Shown: positions 55,244-63,684, numbered from the stretch's first letter. The stretch is 63,824 bases of DNA from Modestobacter caceresii (GCF_000761485.1 NZ_JPMX01000023.1:25601-89424); one strand, 5' to 3'. The notes: generated by a model not told the origin, from the letters alone. Made by a program: numbers and translations.

Positions 55244-56503
55244 GTGCCCGCAGTACATGCCGAGGGGTTGTTCAAGGTCTTCGGCCGGCGCACCGCCGAG
55301 GCGGTCGACCGGCTCCGGGACGGCGCCTCTGTCGCAGAGGTGCGGGACCGTGGCGCCATCCCGGCCGTCATCGACGTCAGCTTCACCGTCGAGCCGGGCG
55401 AGATCTTCGTGGTCATGGGGCTGTCCGGCTCGGGGAAGTCGACGTTGCTGCGGATGCTCAACGGGCTGCTGGAGGCCACCGCCGGGACCGTGCGGGTGGG
55501 CGACGACGAGCTGACCGCGCTGGACGACAAGGCGCTGCGCCGGCTCCGGCAGGAGCGGATGAGCATGGTGTTCCAGCACTTCGCGCTCTTCCCGCACCGC
55601 AGCGTGCTGGACAACGCCGCCTACGCCCTCGAGGTGCGCGGCGTCGACCGCGCCACCCGCCGGGCCAAGGCGCAGGAGGCCCTCGCGCTCGTCGGGCTCG
55701 AGCAGTGGGCCGACCAGGAGCCGGGGCAGCTCTCCGGTGGCATGAAGCAGCGGGTCGGCCTGGCCCGCGCGCTCGCCGCCGACACCGACCTGCTGCTGAT
55801 GGACGAGGCGTTCAGCGCGCTGGACCCGTTGATCCGCCGCGAGATGCAGGACCAGCTGCTGGAGCTGCAGGCCTCGCTGGGCAAGACGATCGTCTTCATC
55901 ACCCACGACCTCAACGAGGCCATGCGCCTGGGTGACCGGATCGCGATCATGCGCGACGGGCGGATCGTGCAGATCGGCACGCCCGACCAGATCCTCGAGA
56001 CCCCGGCCGACGACTACGTCCGCCAGTTCCTCGCCGACGTCGACCGTGGGCGGGTGTTCACCGCCCGGCACGTGATGGTCGAGGCGCCCACGCTGGTCTC
56101 CCCGACGGCTGCGCCCGCGCAGGTGCTGCAGGCGATGCAGGACCACCGCTCCGGTTCCGTGCTCGTCGGGGACGGTGACGGCCGGGTGGCCGGCGTGGCC
56201 ACCGAGGACGCCGTCCGGGCCGCCGTCGCGGCCGGGGCGCCGTCGCTGGCCGGCCTCCCCCTGCTGCCCCCGGTCGACGTCCGGGCGACGACCACGCTGA
56301 GCGAGCTGCTCGCCCCCGCCGCCCAGGACGAGGTGCCGGTGACCGTCGTGGACGACGCCGGCCGGCTGCTGGGGGTGGTGCCCCGAGGCGCGGTCCTGGC
56401 TGCACTGGGGGGCGTGCCGCGCCCCGCACCGTCCCTCTCGCGGGCACCGGCCGACCCGGTGGGCGCCACCGCCGTGACGACGAAGGAGGCCGTCCGTGGC
56501 TGA
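55244..56503 (+). CDS. proV: glycine betaine/proline ABC transporter ATP-binding protein
   Basis: 419 aa from GTG 55244 (GAGAGG six bases upstream; GTG 55220 also possible). Walker A is GLSGSGKST, signature LSGGMKQRV, Walker B LLLMDEAFSALD and switch ITHDLNEA. AEAVDRLRDG and RDRGAIPAVIDVSF are typical of ProV/OpuAA. The C-terminal 140 residues hold two CBS domains that sense ionic strength or nucleotides in OpuA systems. Uptake of compatible solutes under osmotic stress. Confidence 0.92.
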   Translation: MPAVHAEGLFKVFGRRTAEAVDRLRDGASVAEVRDRGAIPAVIDVSFTVEPGEIFVVMGLSGSGKSTLLRMLNGLLEATAGTVRVGDDELTALDDKALRRLRQERMSMVFQHFALFPHRSVLDNAAYALEVRGVDRATRRAKAQEALALVGLEQWADQEPGQLSGGMKQRVGLARALAADTDLLLMDEAFSALDPLIRREMQDQLLELQASLGKTIVFITHDLNEAMRLGDRIAIMRDGRIVQIGTPDQILETPADDYVRQFLADVDRGRVFTARHVMVEAPTLVSPTAAPAQVLQAMQDHRSGSVLVGDGDGRVAGVATEDAVRAAVAAGAPSLAGLPLLPPVDVRATTTLSELLAPAAQDEVPVTVVDDAGRLLGVVPRGAVLAALGGVPRPAPSLSRAPADPVGATAVTTKEAVRG

Positions 56504-57491
56504 GACCGTGCTCCGGGCCGCCGAGGACGGCGCCCTGCCGCAGATCCCGGTGGGCGACTGGATCGACACCGGCTTCGACTGGGTCACCGAGAACTTCTCC
56601 CCGGTCTTCGACGTGATCAGCGCCGGGACCGAGACCGGTGTGGAGGGCCTGCGCGACGCGCTGCTGTTCCCCCCGCCGGTCCTGCTGGCCGTGCTGCTGG
56701 CCGTGCTCGGTGGCGTCGTGCGGTCGGTGCGCTTCGCCGTCGTGTCGCTGCTGGGCCTGCTGCTGTTGATCAGCATGCGGATGTGGGAGCCGGCCATGGC
56801 GACGCTGGCACTGGTGCTGGTGTCCGCGGTCATCGCGGTCGCCATCGGCATCCCGATCGGGGTGTCGGCCGCCAAGAGCGACCGGGTCAGCGCCGTCCTC
56901 CGACCGGTGCTCGACTTCATGCAGACGATGCCGGCGTTCGTCTACCTCGTGCCTGCGGTGACCTTCTTCGGCATCGGCCTCGTCCCGGGTGTCGTCACCA
57001 CGATCATCTTCGCCATGCCGCCCGGCGTCCGGCTCACCGAGCTGGGCATCCGGCAGGTCGATCAGGAGCTGGTGGAGGCCGGGCACGCCTTCGGCAGCCC
57101 GCCGGGTCGCATCCTGCGCGGGATCCAGCTGCCCCTGGCCCTGCCGACGATCATGGCCGGGGTCAACCAGGTGATCATGCTGGCGCTGTCCATGGCGGTC
57201 ATCGCCGGGCTGATCGGGGCCGGGGGCCTGGGTGGCGTCGTCGTCACCAGCATCTCCCGGCTCGACGTCGGGCTCGGCTTCGAGGGCGGCCTCTCCGTCG
57301 TCGTCCTGGCCATCTACCTCGACCGGCTGACCAGCGCGTTCGGTCAGCGGCGCGGGCGGCTGTCCGGCTTCCCGTCCTTCCTCAGCCGCGGTGGCACCGT
57401 CACCGCGAGCCCCGTCGCCACGAGCCGCGCCACCGACGCGGCGCTGCCCGGCGCGACCACCCAGAACTCACCGACCGAACCTGCCCGGTAG
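56496..57491 (+). CDS. proW: glycine betaine/proline ABC transporter permease
   Basis: 331 aa from GTG 56496, overlapping proV by 8 bp, with GAAGGAGG inside the end of proV. There are about seven membrane helices; the ATPase contact loop reads EAGHAFGSPPGRILRGIQLP, and VLDFMQTMPAFVYLVPAVTF is the OpuAB/ProW signature. An extra N-terminal amphipathic stretch and a polar 40-residue tail are present. Confidence 0.92.
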   Translation: MAETVLRAAEDGALPQIPVGDWIDTGFDWVTENFSPVFDVISAGTETGVEGLRDALLFPPPVLLAVLLAVLGGVVRSVRFAVVSLLGLLLLISMRMWEPAMATLALVLVSAVIAVAIGIPIGVSAAKSDRVSAVLRPVLDFMQTMPAFVYLVPAVTFFGIGLVPGVVTTIIFAMPPGVRLTELGIRQVDQELVEAGHAFGSPPGRILRGIQLPLALPTIMAGVNQVIMLALSMAVIAGLIGAGGLGGVVVTSISRLDVGLGFEGGLSVVVLAIYLDRLTSAFGQRRGRLSGFPSFLSRGGTVTASPVATSRATDAALPGATTQNSPTEPAR

Positions 57492-57590
57492 CCGACCGGC
57501 GCGGCCCTCCCAGGCCGTCGCCACGGAGCCGGAGCACCGACGGTGCGCGGGGCAGTCGACCGCCACCAGATGTAGGAGAGGAACGACCGC

Positions 57591-58517
57591 ATGAACAAGC
57601 ACCTGACCACCCGAGGCGCGCGCCTCGCCGCCGGACTCGCCGCCGTCGCCCTCACCGCCACCGCCTGCGGCGGGGACGCCGAGGAGGAGACCACCGCAGC
57701 CGGTGGGACGTCGTCCGGCAGCGGCTGCGAGACCGTCAACCTGGGCTTCATCCCCTCCTGGACCGACGGCCTGAGCATGGCCCACCTGTGGGACAGCGTC
57801 CTCGGCGAGCAGGGCATCGAGGTCGAGATGACCGAGATCTCCGAGGCGGCTCCGCTGTACGCCGGCCTGGCCGGGGGCGACGTCGACGTCTACCCGTCCG
57901 CCTGGTCCGAGGTCACCCACGCGGCCTACATGGAGGAGTACGGCGACCAGCTCGAGGACCTCGGTGCCTGGTACGAGGGCGCCAAGCTGACCTTCGCCGT
58001 CCCGGAGTACACCGACATCGAGTCGATCGCCGACCTGGCCGGCAACGCCGAGATGTTCGACGGCCGGATCGTCGGGATCGAGCCCGGTGCCGGCCTCACC
58101 GCCACCACCAAGGACAGCGTCATGCCGACCTACGGGCTGGAGGAGGACTACACGCTGGTCGAGTCCTCCACCACCGCGATGCTGGCCGAGCTGCAGGCGG
58201 CGACCGACGCCAACGAGGACATCGTCGTCACCCTGTGGCGCCCGTTCTGGGCCAACAGCGAGTTCCCGGTCAAGGACCTGGCCGACCCCGAGGGCGCGCT
58301 GGGCGGGTCCGAGGGTCTGCACACGCTGGCCCGTGAGGGCTTCTCCGCCGACTGCGCCGATGTGGCGTCGATGATGGAGAACGCGGCCCTCACCGACGAG
58401 CAGTACGGCTCGCTGGAGAACATGGTCGTCAACGAGTACGGCGAGGGCCGGTACGACGAGGCCGTCGACGCCTGGCTCGAGGAGAACCCGGACTTCATGG
58501 AGTCCCTGCAGGTCTGA
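57591..58517 (+). CDS. proX: glycine betaine/proline ABC transporter substrate-binding lipoprotein
   Basis: 308 aa. Signal peptide ends in the lipobox ALTATAC near residue 26, so it is a lipid-anchored binding protein outside the membrane. An OpuAC-type domain follows: NLGFIPSWTDGLSMAHLWDS, GDVDVYPSAWSEVTHAAYME and VVTLWRPFWANSEFPVKDLA. Trp residues in these stretches could make the aromatic cage for the quaternary amine. It is last gene of proVWX, with a 99-bp gap after proW and a strong terminator behind it. Confidence 0.92.
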   Translation: MNKHLTTRGARLAAGLAAVALTATACGGDAEEETTAAGGTSSGSGCETVNLGFIPSWTDGLSMAHLWDSVLGEQGIEVEMTEISEAAPLYAGLAGGDVDVYPSAWSEVTHAAYMEEYGDQLEDLGAWYEGAKLTFAVPEYTDIESIADLAGNAEMFDGRIVGIEPGAGLTATTKDSVMPTYGLEEDYTLVESSTTAMLAELQAATDANEDIVVTLWRPFWANSEFPVKDLADPEGALGGSEGLHTLAREGFSADCADVASMMENAALTDEQYGSLENMVVNEYGEGRYDEAVDAWLEENPDFMESLQV

Positions 58518-58558
58518 TCGGTGCGCACCGCCGCTCGCTGAGCGACCGGAGCACACGC

Positions 58559-58596
58559 CCGAGGGGCCCGACGGCGCGTGCCGTCGGGCCCCTCGG
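58559..58596 (+). terminator. strong terminator after proX
   Basis: A perfect 17-bp stem (CCGAGGGGCCCGACGGC / its complement) with the tetraloop GCGT lies 42 bp after the proX stop and 72 bp before the tRNA gene. Confidence 0.85.
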
Positions 58597-58668
58597 TCGT
58601 CCGATACCCTCTCGTCGGCAACCGGCCCGCGCGCAGCGGCCCGGTGGTGGTGCAGCCGCACCGCCGCA

Positions 58669-58744
58669 GCCCCCGTAGCTCAGGGGATAGAGCATCGGTT
58701 TCCTAAACCGTGTGTCGCAGGTTCGAATCCTGCCGGGGGCACCA
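58669..58744 (+). tRNA. tRNA-Arg (anticodon CCT)
   Basis: The full cloverleaf is readable. Acceptor arms are GCCCCCG and CGGGGGC, the D arm GCTC-AGGGGAT-AGAGC, the anticodon loop TTCCTAA with CCT at 58702-58704, the T arm GCAGG-TTCGAAT-CCTGC, discriminator A and an encoded CCA. It reads the rare AGG codon. The 3' end of such genes is a common integration site, and accessory DNA begins directly after it. Confidence 0.96.
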
Positions 58745-59179
58745 GTACGACCGCAGGTCAGGCGCTCGTCGAGGTTGTCGCCGCGTGGGGACGAGCACTG
58801 GCATGACAAGACGGTGTCACTTTGGGCCGTAGATCCGCTTGCGCCGACGCAGCGCATGCAAGGAAGTGCAGGGAGCGGCACGGACCGGCCCTGGGTGGCG
58901 CCAGGCCCGAAGACGATGCGGTCTGGGCGCGCACTGGCCTCGCCAGCACCGGGGCCGCATGCCGCGGACGTCCGAGCCGCGCGAACCAGGAGACCTGAGT
59001 GGCTCGCCGGGACTGCTGACGCGCTCCTCAACGACCGTGCGTGACAGTCTGTACGCACACGAGCATCGCTCTTTGGTGGCCGACCAGATTGTCGTCGGAG
59101 CAGCCTGAGCAACCGCTCGGCTGTCGGTCAAGCAGCACTGCGCCTCAAGGGCTGAGAGCGGGGAACTGGGAGTTTGCGG
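58745..59179. other. 435 bp without a convincing gene, right of the tRNA
   Basis: Open frames here are short and mutually overlapping. A + frame ending at 59108 finishes with a plausible protein-like stretch (VRDSLYAHEHRSLVADQIVV) but has no supporting start or domain, so it may be a decayed fragment. No repeat of the tRNA 3' end was seen. Confidence 0.5.
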
Positions 59180-59381
59180 ATGCGCGAGCAGTCATCAGGC
59201 GAAGGCAACCTGCTGGACAACGCCATCGCGAGTGTTGGTGACCCGGGCCTGAGGACCACGCTGGCACAAGAAGTGGAGCGGCTGCGCGGCGCCCGCCACT
59301 TTGGCCTCGTCTTCGACCGGCATCTGCCCGAATCGGCCAGGCTGCCTCACCATCCGATCCGAAAGGGCGCCACGGGATTGC
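59180..59381 (+). pseudogene. truncated N-terminus of a site-specific DNA methyltransferase, cut by an IS
   Basis: From ATG 59180, 67 codons read as a helical start followed by LRTTLAQEVERLRGARHFGL and VFDRHLPESARLPHHPIRKG. This resembles the N-terminal segment of large type III-like DNA methyltransferases as I recall them (a KALSSRRAFGLNFERH-type start). The frame runs into the left end of the IS element, and no continuation was found right of the IS. The assignment is from pattern memory and needs a database search. Confidence 0.45.
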
Positions 59382-59438
59382 TGTCGGTCCAGTTGACACT
59401 CGATCTGCGGGACGTGGTCCCGCGGGGAGGATGTCACT

Positions 59439-59721
59439 GTGCCCAAGAAGTTCCCGCCCGAGTTCAAGCGTGACGTCGTTCGGGTCGCCCGTCGGGGCGA
59501 TCTGAGCCACGCCGAGGTCGCGGCCGATTTCGACATCTCGGTGGAGTCGGTCCGTCGCTGGTGCCGGCAGGCCGACATCGATGACGGCGTCATGTGGGCA
59601 GACCAGCAGCGAGCAGAACGAGTTGGTGCAGCTGCGCCGCCAGATGCGGCGGCTGGAGATGGAGAACGAAATCTTGCGCCGTGCCGCGGCCTATTTCGCC
59701 GCGGGCAGCCTCCCAAAATGA
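59439..59721 (+). pseudogene. IS3-family OrfA with a one-base frameshift
   Basis: The N-terminal 51 residues (VPKKFPPEFKRDVVRVARRG, HTH FDISVESVRRWCRQADI) are in one frame. The leucine-zipper half (TSSEQNELVQLRRQMRRLEM, then ENEILRRAAAYFAAGSLPK and TGA at 59719) is in the +1 frame. Removing one base near 59595 (ATGTGGG) would restore a normal OrfA. In the present sequence the first frame instead runs through 40 unrelated residues straight into OrfB, giving one 386-codon open frame that has lost the zipper. Confidence 0.7.
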
Positions 59722-60599
59722 GCTACCCGCTGGTCCGTGACCTGGCCGCCGAGGGCATTCCGGTGCGGCTGACCTGCGGGGTGCTCGGACATTCGAGACA
59801 GGCCTACTACGCGTGGCTGTCCAACCCGGTCAGCGACCGTGAGTTGCAGGACGCCTACCTGACCAACGCCCTGATCGACACCTACAGCGATGACCCTGAG
59901 TTCGGCTACCGGTTGCTCGCTGACGAGCTCGAGCGCGCAGGCCACGCAGTCGGCGAGCGCCGGGTGTGGCGGCTGTGCTCGCAGCAGAAGCTGTGGTCGA
60001 ACACCGTGCGCAAGGGGCGCCGGGGGGCAGGCAAGACCCCGGGCCCGGCGGTGCACGACGACCACGTCCAGCGCGACTTCACCGCGCCCGCGCCTGATCG
60101 CGTGTGGCTGACCGACATCACCGAGCACCCCACGGCGGAAGGAAAGCTGTACTGCTGCGCCATCAAGGACGTGTTCAGCAACCGCATCGTTGGCTACGCG
60201 ATCGACGAGCGGATGACCGCACAGCTGGCCGTTACCGCGCTCCGCACCGCGGTTGCTCGGCGCCAGCCGGTCGGTGTGGTGGTGGTTCACAGCGACCGCG
60301 GATCGCACTTCCGAGCCCGATCATTTCGGGCCGTGCTGACCGCTGCCGGGCTGCAGGGATCCATGGGCCGCGTCGCCTCGGCCGGCGACGACGCGGCGAT
60401 GGAGTCCTGGCATGCGCTGCTGCAGAAGAATGTCCTCGACCGCCGCCGCTGGCGCACCCGCGACGAGCTCCACGCCGCGATCGTGTTCTGGACCGAACAC
60501 ACCTACAACCGCCGCCGACGCCAGCGAGCCCTCGGCAAGCTCACCCCGGTCGAGTACGAACTCGCCTTCACGACCCAAGCCGCGGCCATCGCGGCATGA
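59718..60599 (+). CDS. IS3-family transposase OrfB (DDE integrase domain)
   Basis: 293 aa. ATG 59718 overlaps the OrfA stop inside AAAATGA, the place where IS3 elements normally make OrfAB by -1 frameshifting. It has an HTH_21-like N-terminus (GVLGHSRQAYYAWLSNPVSD) and the retroviral-integrase core. Catalytic residues are Asp in VWLTDITEHP, Asp in VVVHSDRGSHF and Glu in AAMESWHALLQ, with exactly 35 residues between the second Asp and Glu. OrfB is intact, but transposition may fail because OrfA is broken. Confidence 0.88.
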   Translation: MSYPLVRDLAAEGIPVRLTCGVLGHSRQAYYAWLSNPVSDRELQDAYLTNALIDTYSDDPEFGYRLLADELERAGHAVGERRVWRLCSQQKLWSNTVRKGRRGAGKTPGPAVHDDHVQRDFTAPAPDRVWLTDITEHPTAEGKLYCCAIKDVFSNRIVGYAIDERMTAQLAVTALRTAVARRQPVGVVVVHSDRGSHFRARSFRAVLTAAGLQGSMGRVASAGDDAAMESWHALLQKNVLDRRRWRTRDELHAAIVFWTEHTYNRRRRQRALGKLTPVEYELAFTTQAAAIAA

Positions 60600-60639
60600 T
60601 CACCACTCACCCCGTGTCAACTGAACCTGCAGCAGTCCC

Positions 60640-61598
60640 AGACGGCAACCACGGGGACGTACCTCGGGCAGCGCACACAGTCGGGCTCTTGGCGCGGCGG
60701 CGGGCGTCCGCCGAGAACGCCCGGCCCCTCTTGAGGGAGGGACATGGAGCGTCTCGCAACGGGCCGCTTTGAGGGACGCCGCGCTACGAGGCACGGGCTT
60801 ACCCCTGATGCGAGTGGGTCGTGACGACTTGATTTCGCCCCTGATTTCACCCCTGATTTCGGAATCAGGGGTAGTCCGACGACGGCACGCCGTTGACCTG
60901 GGAAAACGTCCACTCATGAGCGCTCGGCGGAGTGCAACTAAATGTAGTGCAAATGGGGACCGCGCAGATAGTGAGTTGGATGCTCCGCCTCGGCCGCCGG
61001 ACAGCGCCCGAATGACGGTTCGACGGTGCCACATTGTGGTGCGCGATAGCGATCGAAACGCTGGGCGAGGAGGGGACGCAAACGAAGCCGAGTGCCCCGC
61101 TGGGGCATGACGAGTAGCCCCAGGAGGTGCGGCTCCACCTCCTCATGGACGGCGGTCTGGCTTGGCGCCGACCTGCTCGACCCGGAGATCCAGGGGCCTC
61201 GTTGCTGAGTTTTGCCCGGGTCTGACGCGGGCCATTTGTCGGATGGCCATGGCGCTGGAGGGCACACAGCCGAAAAGGTGGCAGGTGTCGCAGTGTGTGT
61301 GGGGCGGCCATGGCCCCGATAGCAAGTCCTCAAGCGCCAGGACTGCGCTGAGGCATCGAGGGCCGGGCCGCGAGGCGCAACTTCCTCGCGCGGTCGTGGC
61401 GGGCCTGAAGTGCGCGCTCGTCGTCGCTTCAAGGTGAACCATGTACGCGCGCACACCCTCGCGGTGCAACGGAGACACTCTCGCTACCGGTACAGACTGC
61501 CCGGCCCGGCTCCGACACGTACAGGGTCAGCGTCATCGGGCCCGAGGCAGACAGTCTGTCCCGCTTCCCGTGGCTCCCCCATCCTGAAGGGACAGGTT
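60640..61598. other. about 960 bp without a convincing gene
   Basis: No frame here shows a credible start, domain or consistent codon use on either strand. Notable items are the direct repeat of CCCCTGATTTC and hairpin at 60827-60872 and a GGAGGTG-CGGCTC-CACCTCC hairpin at 61123-61142. It may be decayed coding DNA of the island. Confidence 0.5.
60849..60872. terminator. hairpin with TCGG loop and direct repeats
   Basis: ACCCCTGATT and AATCAGGGGT form a 10-bp stem with the tetraloop TCGG. The left arm is the last of two CCCCTGATTTC units (60838-60860) preceded by a partial third (GATTTCG at 60831). Confidence 0.5.
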
Positions 61599-62084
61599 GT
61601 GGCCAGGCAGAAGCGCGAGAAGCGGCAGGAGCCTCCGATCCTCCGCCTGGAGAAGGCAGACTCGGAGTGGGCTCAGAAGGTGCTCGCGGAGATCGACCAC
61701 GTCGTCCGCGGAATCGAGGGCAGCCCCAAGCGCACCCAGTTCGTCTCAATGTTGATCGACCCAGGCACCAAGACGGGCAGAGCGCAGTGGCGGGATGACC
61801 ATGATCGACCCAAGACGGAGCAGCGCGCGGCATCCCGGGTCGCTCGTGCCCGCCTGCGTGTGATCAGCACGCTGCGCGATTCGGGGATGTCCCGGAAATC
61901 CGTCGGCGACGTGATGGGGCTGACCGGAGACGCGGTCAAGGCCCTGGAGGACCGGGCGGCTCAGACGCGAGCGACGCAGGTACGGATCTCCCGCCGGGAC
62001 GCCGCCCTCCTGGCTCAGGCCAAGGAAGCGGCAAGGGGAGGCGATGGCGACGTGCGCTGGTCGAACACGGACGTTGCCCGCTGA
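61599..62084 (+). CDS. putative HTH DNA-binding protein of the island
   Basis: 161 aa from GTG 61599, behind GAAGGGA. It is strongly charged, with two helical blocks. The stretch LRDSGMSRKSVGDVMGLTGD (about residues 97-116) reads as a helix-turn-helix of sigma-region-4 or MarR-like type, preceded by RVARARLRVISTLRDS. Codon use is less extreme in GC than the backbone. No family recognised. It is convergent with the next gene pair, a 26-bp palindrome lying between them. Confidence 0.6.
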   Translation: MARQKREKRQEPPILRLEKADSEWAQKVLAEIDHVVRGIEGSPKRTQFVSMLIDPGTKTGRAQWRDDHDRPKTEQRAASRVARARLRVISTLRDSGMSRKSVGDVMGLTGDAVKALEDRAAQTRATQVRISRRDAALLAQAKEAARGGDGDVRWSNTDVAR

Positions 62085-62106
62085 CCGCGCCAGCGCCCGA
62101 GTCAGA

Positions 62107-62132
62107 CATCCGTCTACAGATGTAGACGGATG
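62107..62132. repeat. 26-bp near-perfect palindrome
   Basis: CATCCGTCTACA and TGTAGACGGATG are exact complements around the two bases GA; outer GTCA / TGAC pairs follow beyond a small bulge. It lies 22 bp after the HTH gene stop and 49 bp before the stop of the convergent gene. It may be a terminator or a site bound by an island protein. Confidence 0.7.
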
Positions 62133-62180
62133 CTGACCGACGGTCCGACGTGCACCCCACTTGCTCAGGAAGCACTCGGA

Positions 62181-62492
62181 TCAAGACTGACCTCCCACGT
62201 GCTCCGGGACGCCCATAGACATGACCCAGTCCTGGAGTGCGGGAACCATCGCAGCGGCGTGGTCACTCACCTGGAGTTCCACAGTCAGGCGTTCGAACAC
62301 ATCGTCTGTTGGGTCGCCACAGAACGCCTGGAGCGCGTTGAGACCGAGATCGGCTGCGTCGAGCAAGCGGTGGAGGTATCCGCATGCGCATCCCAGCGCG
62401 ACTACATCGAACGGCTTCATCCAGCAATCGATCTCGACCAGGCGACCACCGTCGATGCGCAAAGGCACCGTCGTCATGTAATGGCTGATCAT
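62181..62492 (-). CDS. unknown protein, second gene of a coupled pair
   Basis: 103 aa. The start ATG overlaps the stop of the upstream gene (ATGA), which argues that both are real. Soluble; the N-terminal half reads VPLRIDGGRLVEIDCWMKPF and LGCACGYLHRLLDAADLGLN, the C-terminal half is helical. Four cysteines (one CAC pair) but no clear metal motif. No family recognised. Confidence 0.6.
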   Translation of the reverse strand: MISHYMTTVPLRIDGGRLVEIDCWMKPFDVVALGCACGYLHRLLDAADLGLNALQAFCGDPTDDVFERLTVELQVSDHAAAMVPALQDWVMSMGVPEHVGGQS

Positions 62493-62902
62493 CGGTGCGG
62501 GCGGGGGACGCGCGTGGAGTCGAACATAGGGAGGCCGTGCACGATGACGGGCACCCCGGTGAGCGCGCCGAGCGCATACCAGTACGAGATCAGGTTCCTC
62601 GCCTCGCGCTCTTCGTTCGGATGAACCATCTGCTCGTACGGCAACCGCGCCGCCTCTTCGCGGAATGCCTCGCTCTTCTCCCAGCAGGCGTCACAGCCGC
62701 GCGGCTGTCCCGGCCGACACGGCAGATGAGAGTCAGGGTGATCACCGGCCTCGGCCCACAGCAGATAGTGCGCCAGTGCCACCGGGTCAGTCGGCCGTTC
62801 GCGCAAGTACGGCGGGAGCACCGCTGCCAGCGCCTCCGGCGGAAGCGACTGGATCCGTCGGTGGAACTCGTCCATCAAGACCTCACTTCGAAGGCCCACC
62901 AT
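62489..62902 (-). CDS. unknown protein, first gene of a coupled pair
   Basis: 137 aa from ATG 62902 (TTGAGG upstream); ATG 62875 with GTGAGG five bases upstream and ATG 62929 are alternatives. Helical and soluble. A central segment LPCRPGQPRGCDACWEKSEA has three cysteines that might bind a metal. The C-terminus ISYWYALGALTGVPVIVHGL is moderately hydrophobic. It shares an ATGA overlap with the next gene. Function unknown; an island cargo gene is the simplest reading. Confidence 0.6.
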   Translation of the reverse strand: MVGLRSEVLMDEFHRRIQSLPPEALAAVLPPYLRERPTDPVALAHYLLWAEAGDHPDSHLPCRPGQPRGCDACWEKSEAFREEAARLPYEQMVHPNEEREARNLISYWYALGALTGVPVIVHGLPMFDSTRVPRPHR

Positions 62903-63438
62903 GGGCGCCTCAAGATCATCGTCTCGCATGGGACTGACAGTTCCGGAACGTCGGAACGGGGTGCCCGGACGACGAGGGCACGGGGCGCGGCGATGGGGAC
63001 TGACCCGTCATCGTGGGCAGCAGTCCCACGCGCCAGGCGCTGCTGCGGTGCGGCCGGGTCGCGCCGCCGTCCGCCTCGCTGACGACACAGAGATGGCCTT
63101 GCTGCGAACTGCGGGCGCGCGAACCAACCGGACGAACACTGCGCACCAACCCAGAAGGCCGCTAAGCCACGCGGCAGGGCCAGTCGCTTGCCCGCACAGT
63201 CAGCCCGCCGGGCACGCAGTGTGACGAGTGGCGCAGGACGGGGGCGGACGTTGGCGTCCGTGGCCGTCCCGCGCCCCAGCATCCTTACTCTACGTAATCG
63301 CATGTCAGCCGATCAGGCGTTCTTCTTGCGAACTCAAAGATGCTTCTGCGAGTCGACCGAATCGGTCATGCACTGGCCGATTGCAGGGCGGCACTGACCG
63401 GAAGAGCCGGGCAGGACGACGCCTTGGAGGGCAACAAA
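62903..63438. other. about 535 bp without a convincing gene
   Basis: Frames on both strands are short and look like GC shadow. The stretch 63283-63310 (CTTACTCTACGTAATCGCA) is locally AT-richer and could hold a promoter for the downstream excisionase-like gene, but no clear hexamer pair was identified. Confidence 0.45.
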
Positions 63439-63684
63439 ATGCACGGGTTGGACCAAATCGAGCCGGGGGACCTCGGTAACGGCCGTCGGCTTATCGACGT
63501 CGCGGAGGCAGCGCAGCGGCTTGGCATCTGTGAGCGCCATCTGCGGAGCGAGATCGCCTTGGGGCGCATGCCACACCGGCGCCTTGGCGGCAAGGGCGGG
63601 GCGCGTGGGCGGATCAAGGTCCTTTTCCCCGACGACGTCAACGCCTATCTGCGGGAGACCGCGGCGGGACCGGCCGCCGCCTGA
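63439..63684 (+). CDS. excisionase-like MerR/HTH_17 DNA-binding protein
   Basis: 81 aa from ATG 63439, behind GGAGG eight bases upstream. The core RRLIDVAEAAQRLGICERHL, then IALGRMPHRRLGGKGGARGR and IKVLFPDDVNAYL, is the winged-helix pattern of HTH_17/excisionase proteins, which bend DNA at attachment sites or regulate mobile elements. In actinobacterial integrative elements such a gene usually sits beside the integrase, which would lie past the right edge. Alternatively it is a simple regulator. Confidence 0.72.
   Translation: MHGLDQIEPGDLGNGRRLIDVAEAAQRLGICERHLRSEIALGRMPHRRLGGKGGARGRIKVLFPDDVNAYLRETAAGPAAA

Larger units (their letters stand above)
59382..60631 (+). mobile_element. IS3-family insertion sequence, about 1.25 kb
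   Basis: Imperfect terminal inverted repeats are visible: TGTCGGTCCAGTTGACAC at the left (59382-59399) and the complement of TGCAGGTTCAGTTGACAC at the right (60614-60631), 15 of 18 matching and both ending TG...CA. The match continues outward for eight more bases (59374 and 60639), so exact ends are uncertain, and no target duplication was found. It encodes OrfA and OrfB in the order usual for IS3. Confidence 0.75.

Noticed and set aside
59439-60599. A single intact 386-residue transposase
   Set aside because: The OrfA zipper is readable in another frame, and residues 52-95 of the continuous frame do not resemble IS3 proteins, so a frameshifted OrfA plus intact OrfB is the better reading.
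60769-61110. A 113-codon + frame in the island
   Set aside because: It runs through the direct-repeat and hairpin region, lacks a ribosome-binding site and shows no protein-like pattern.
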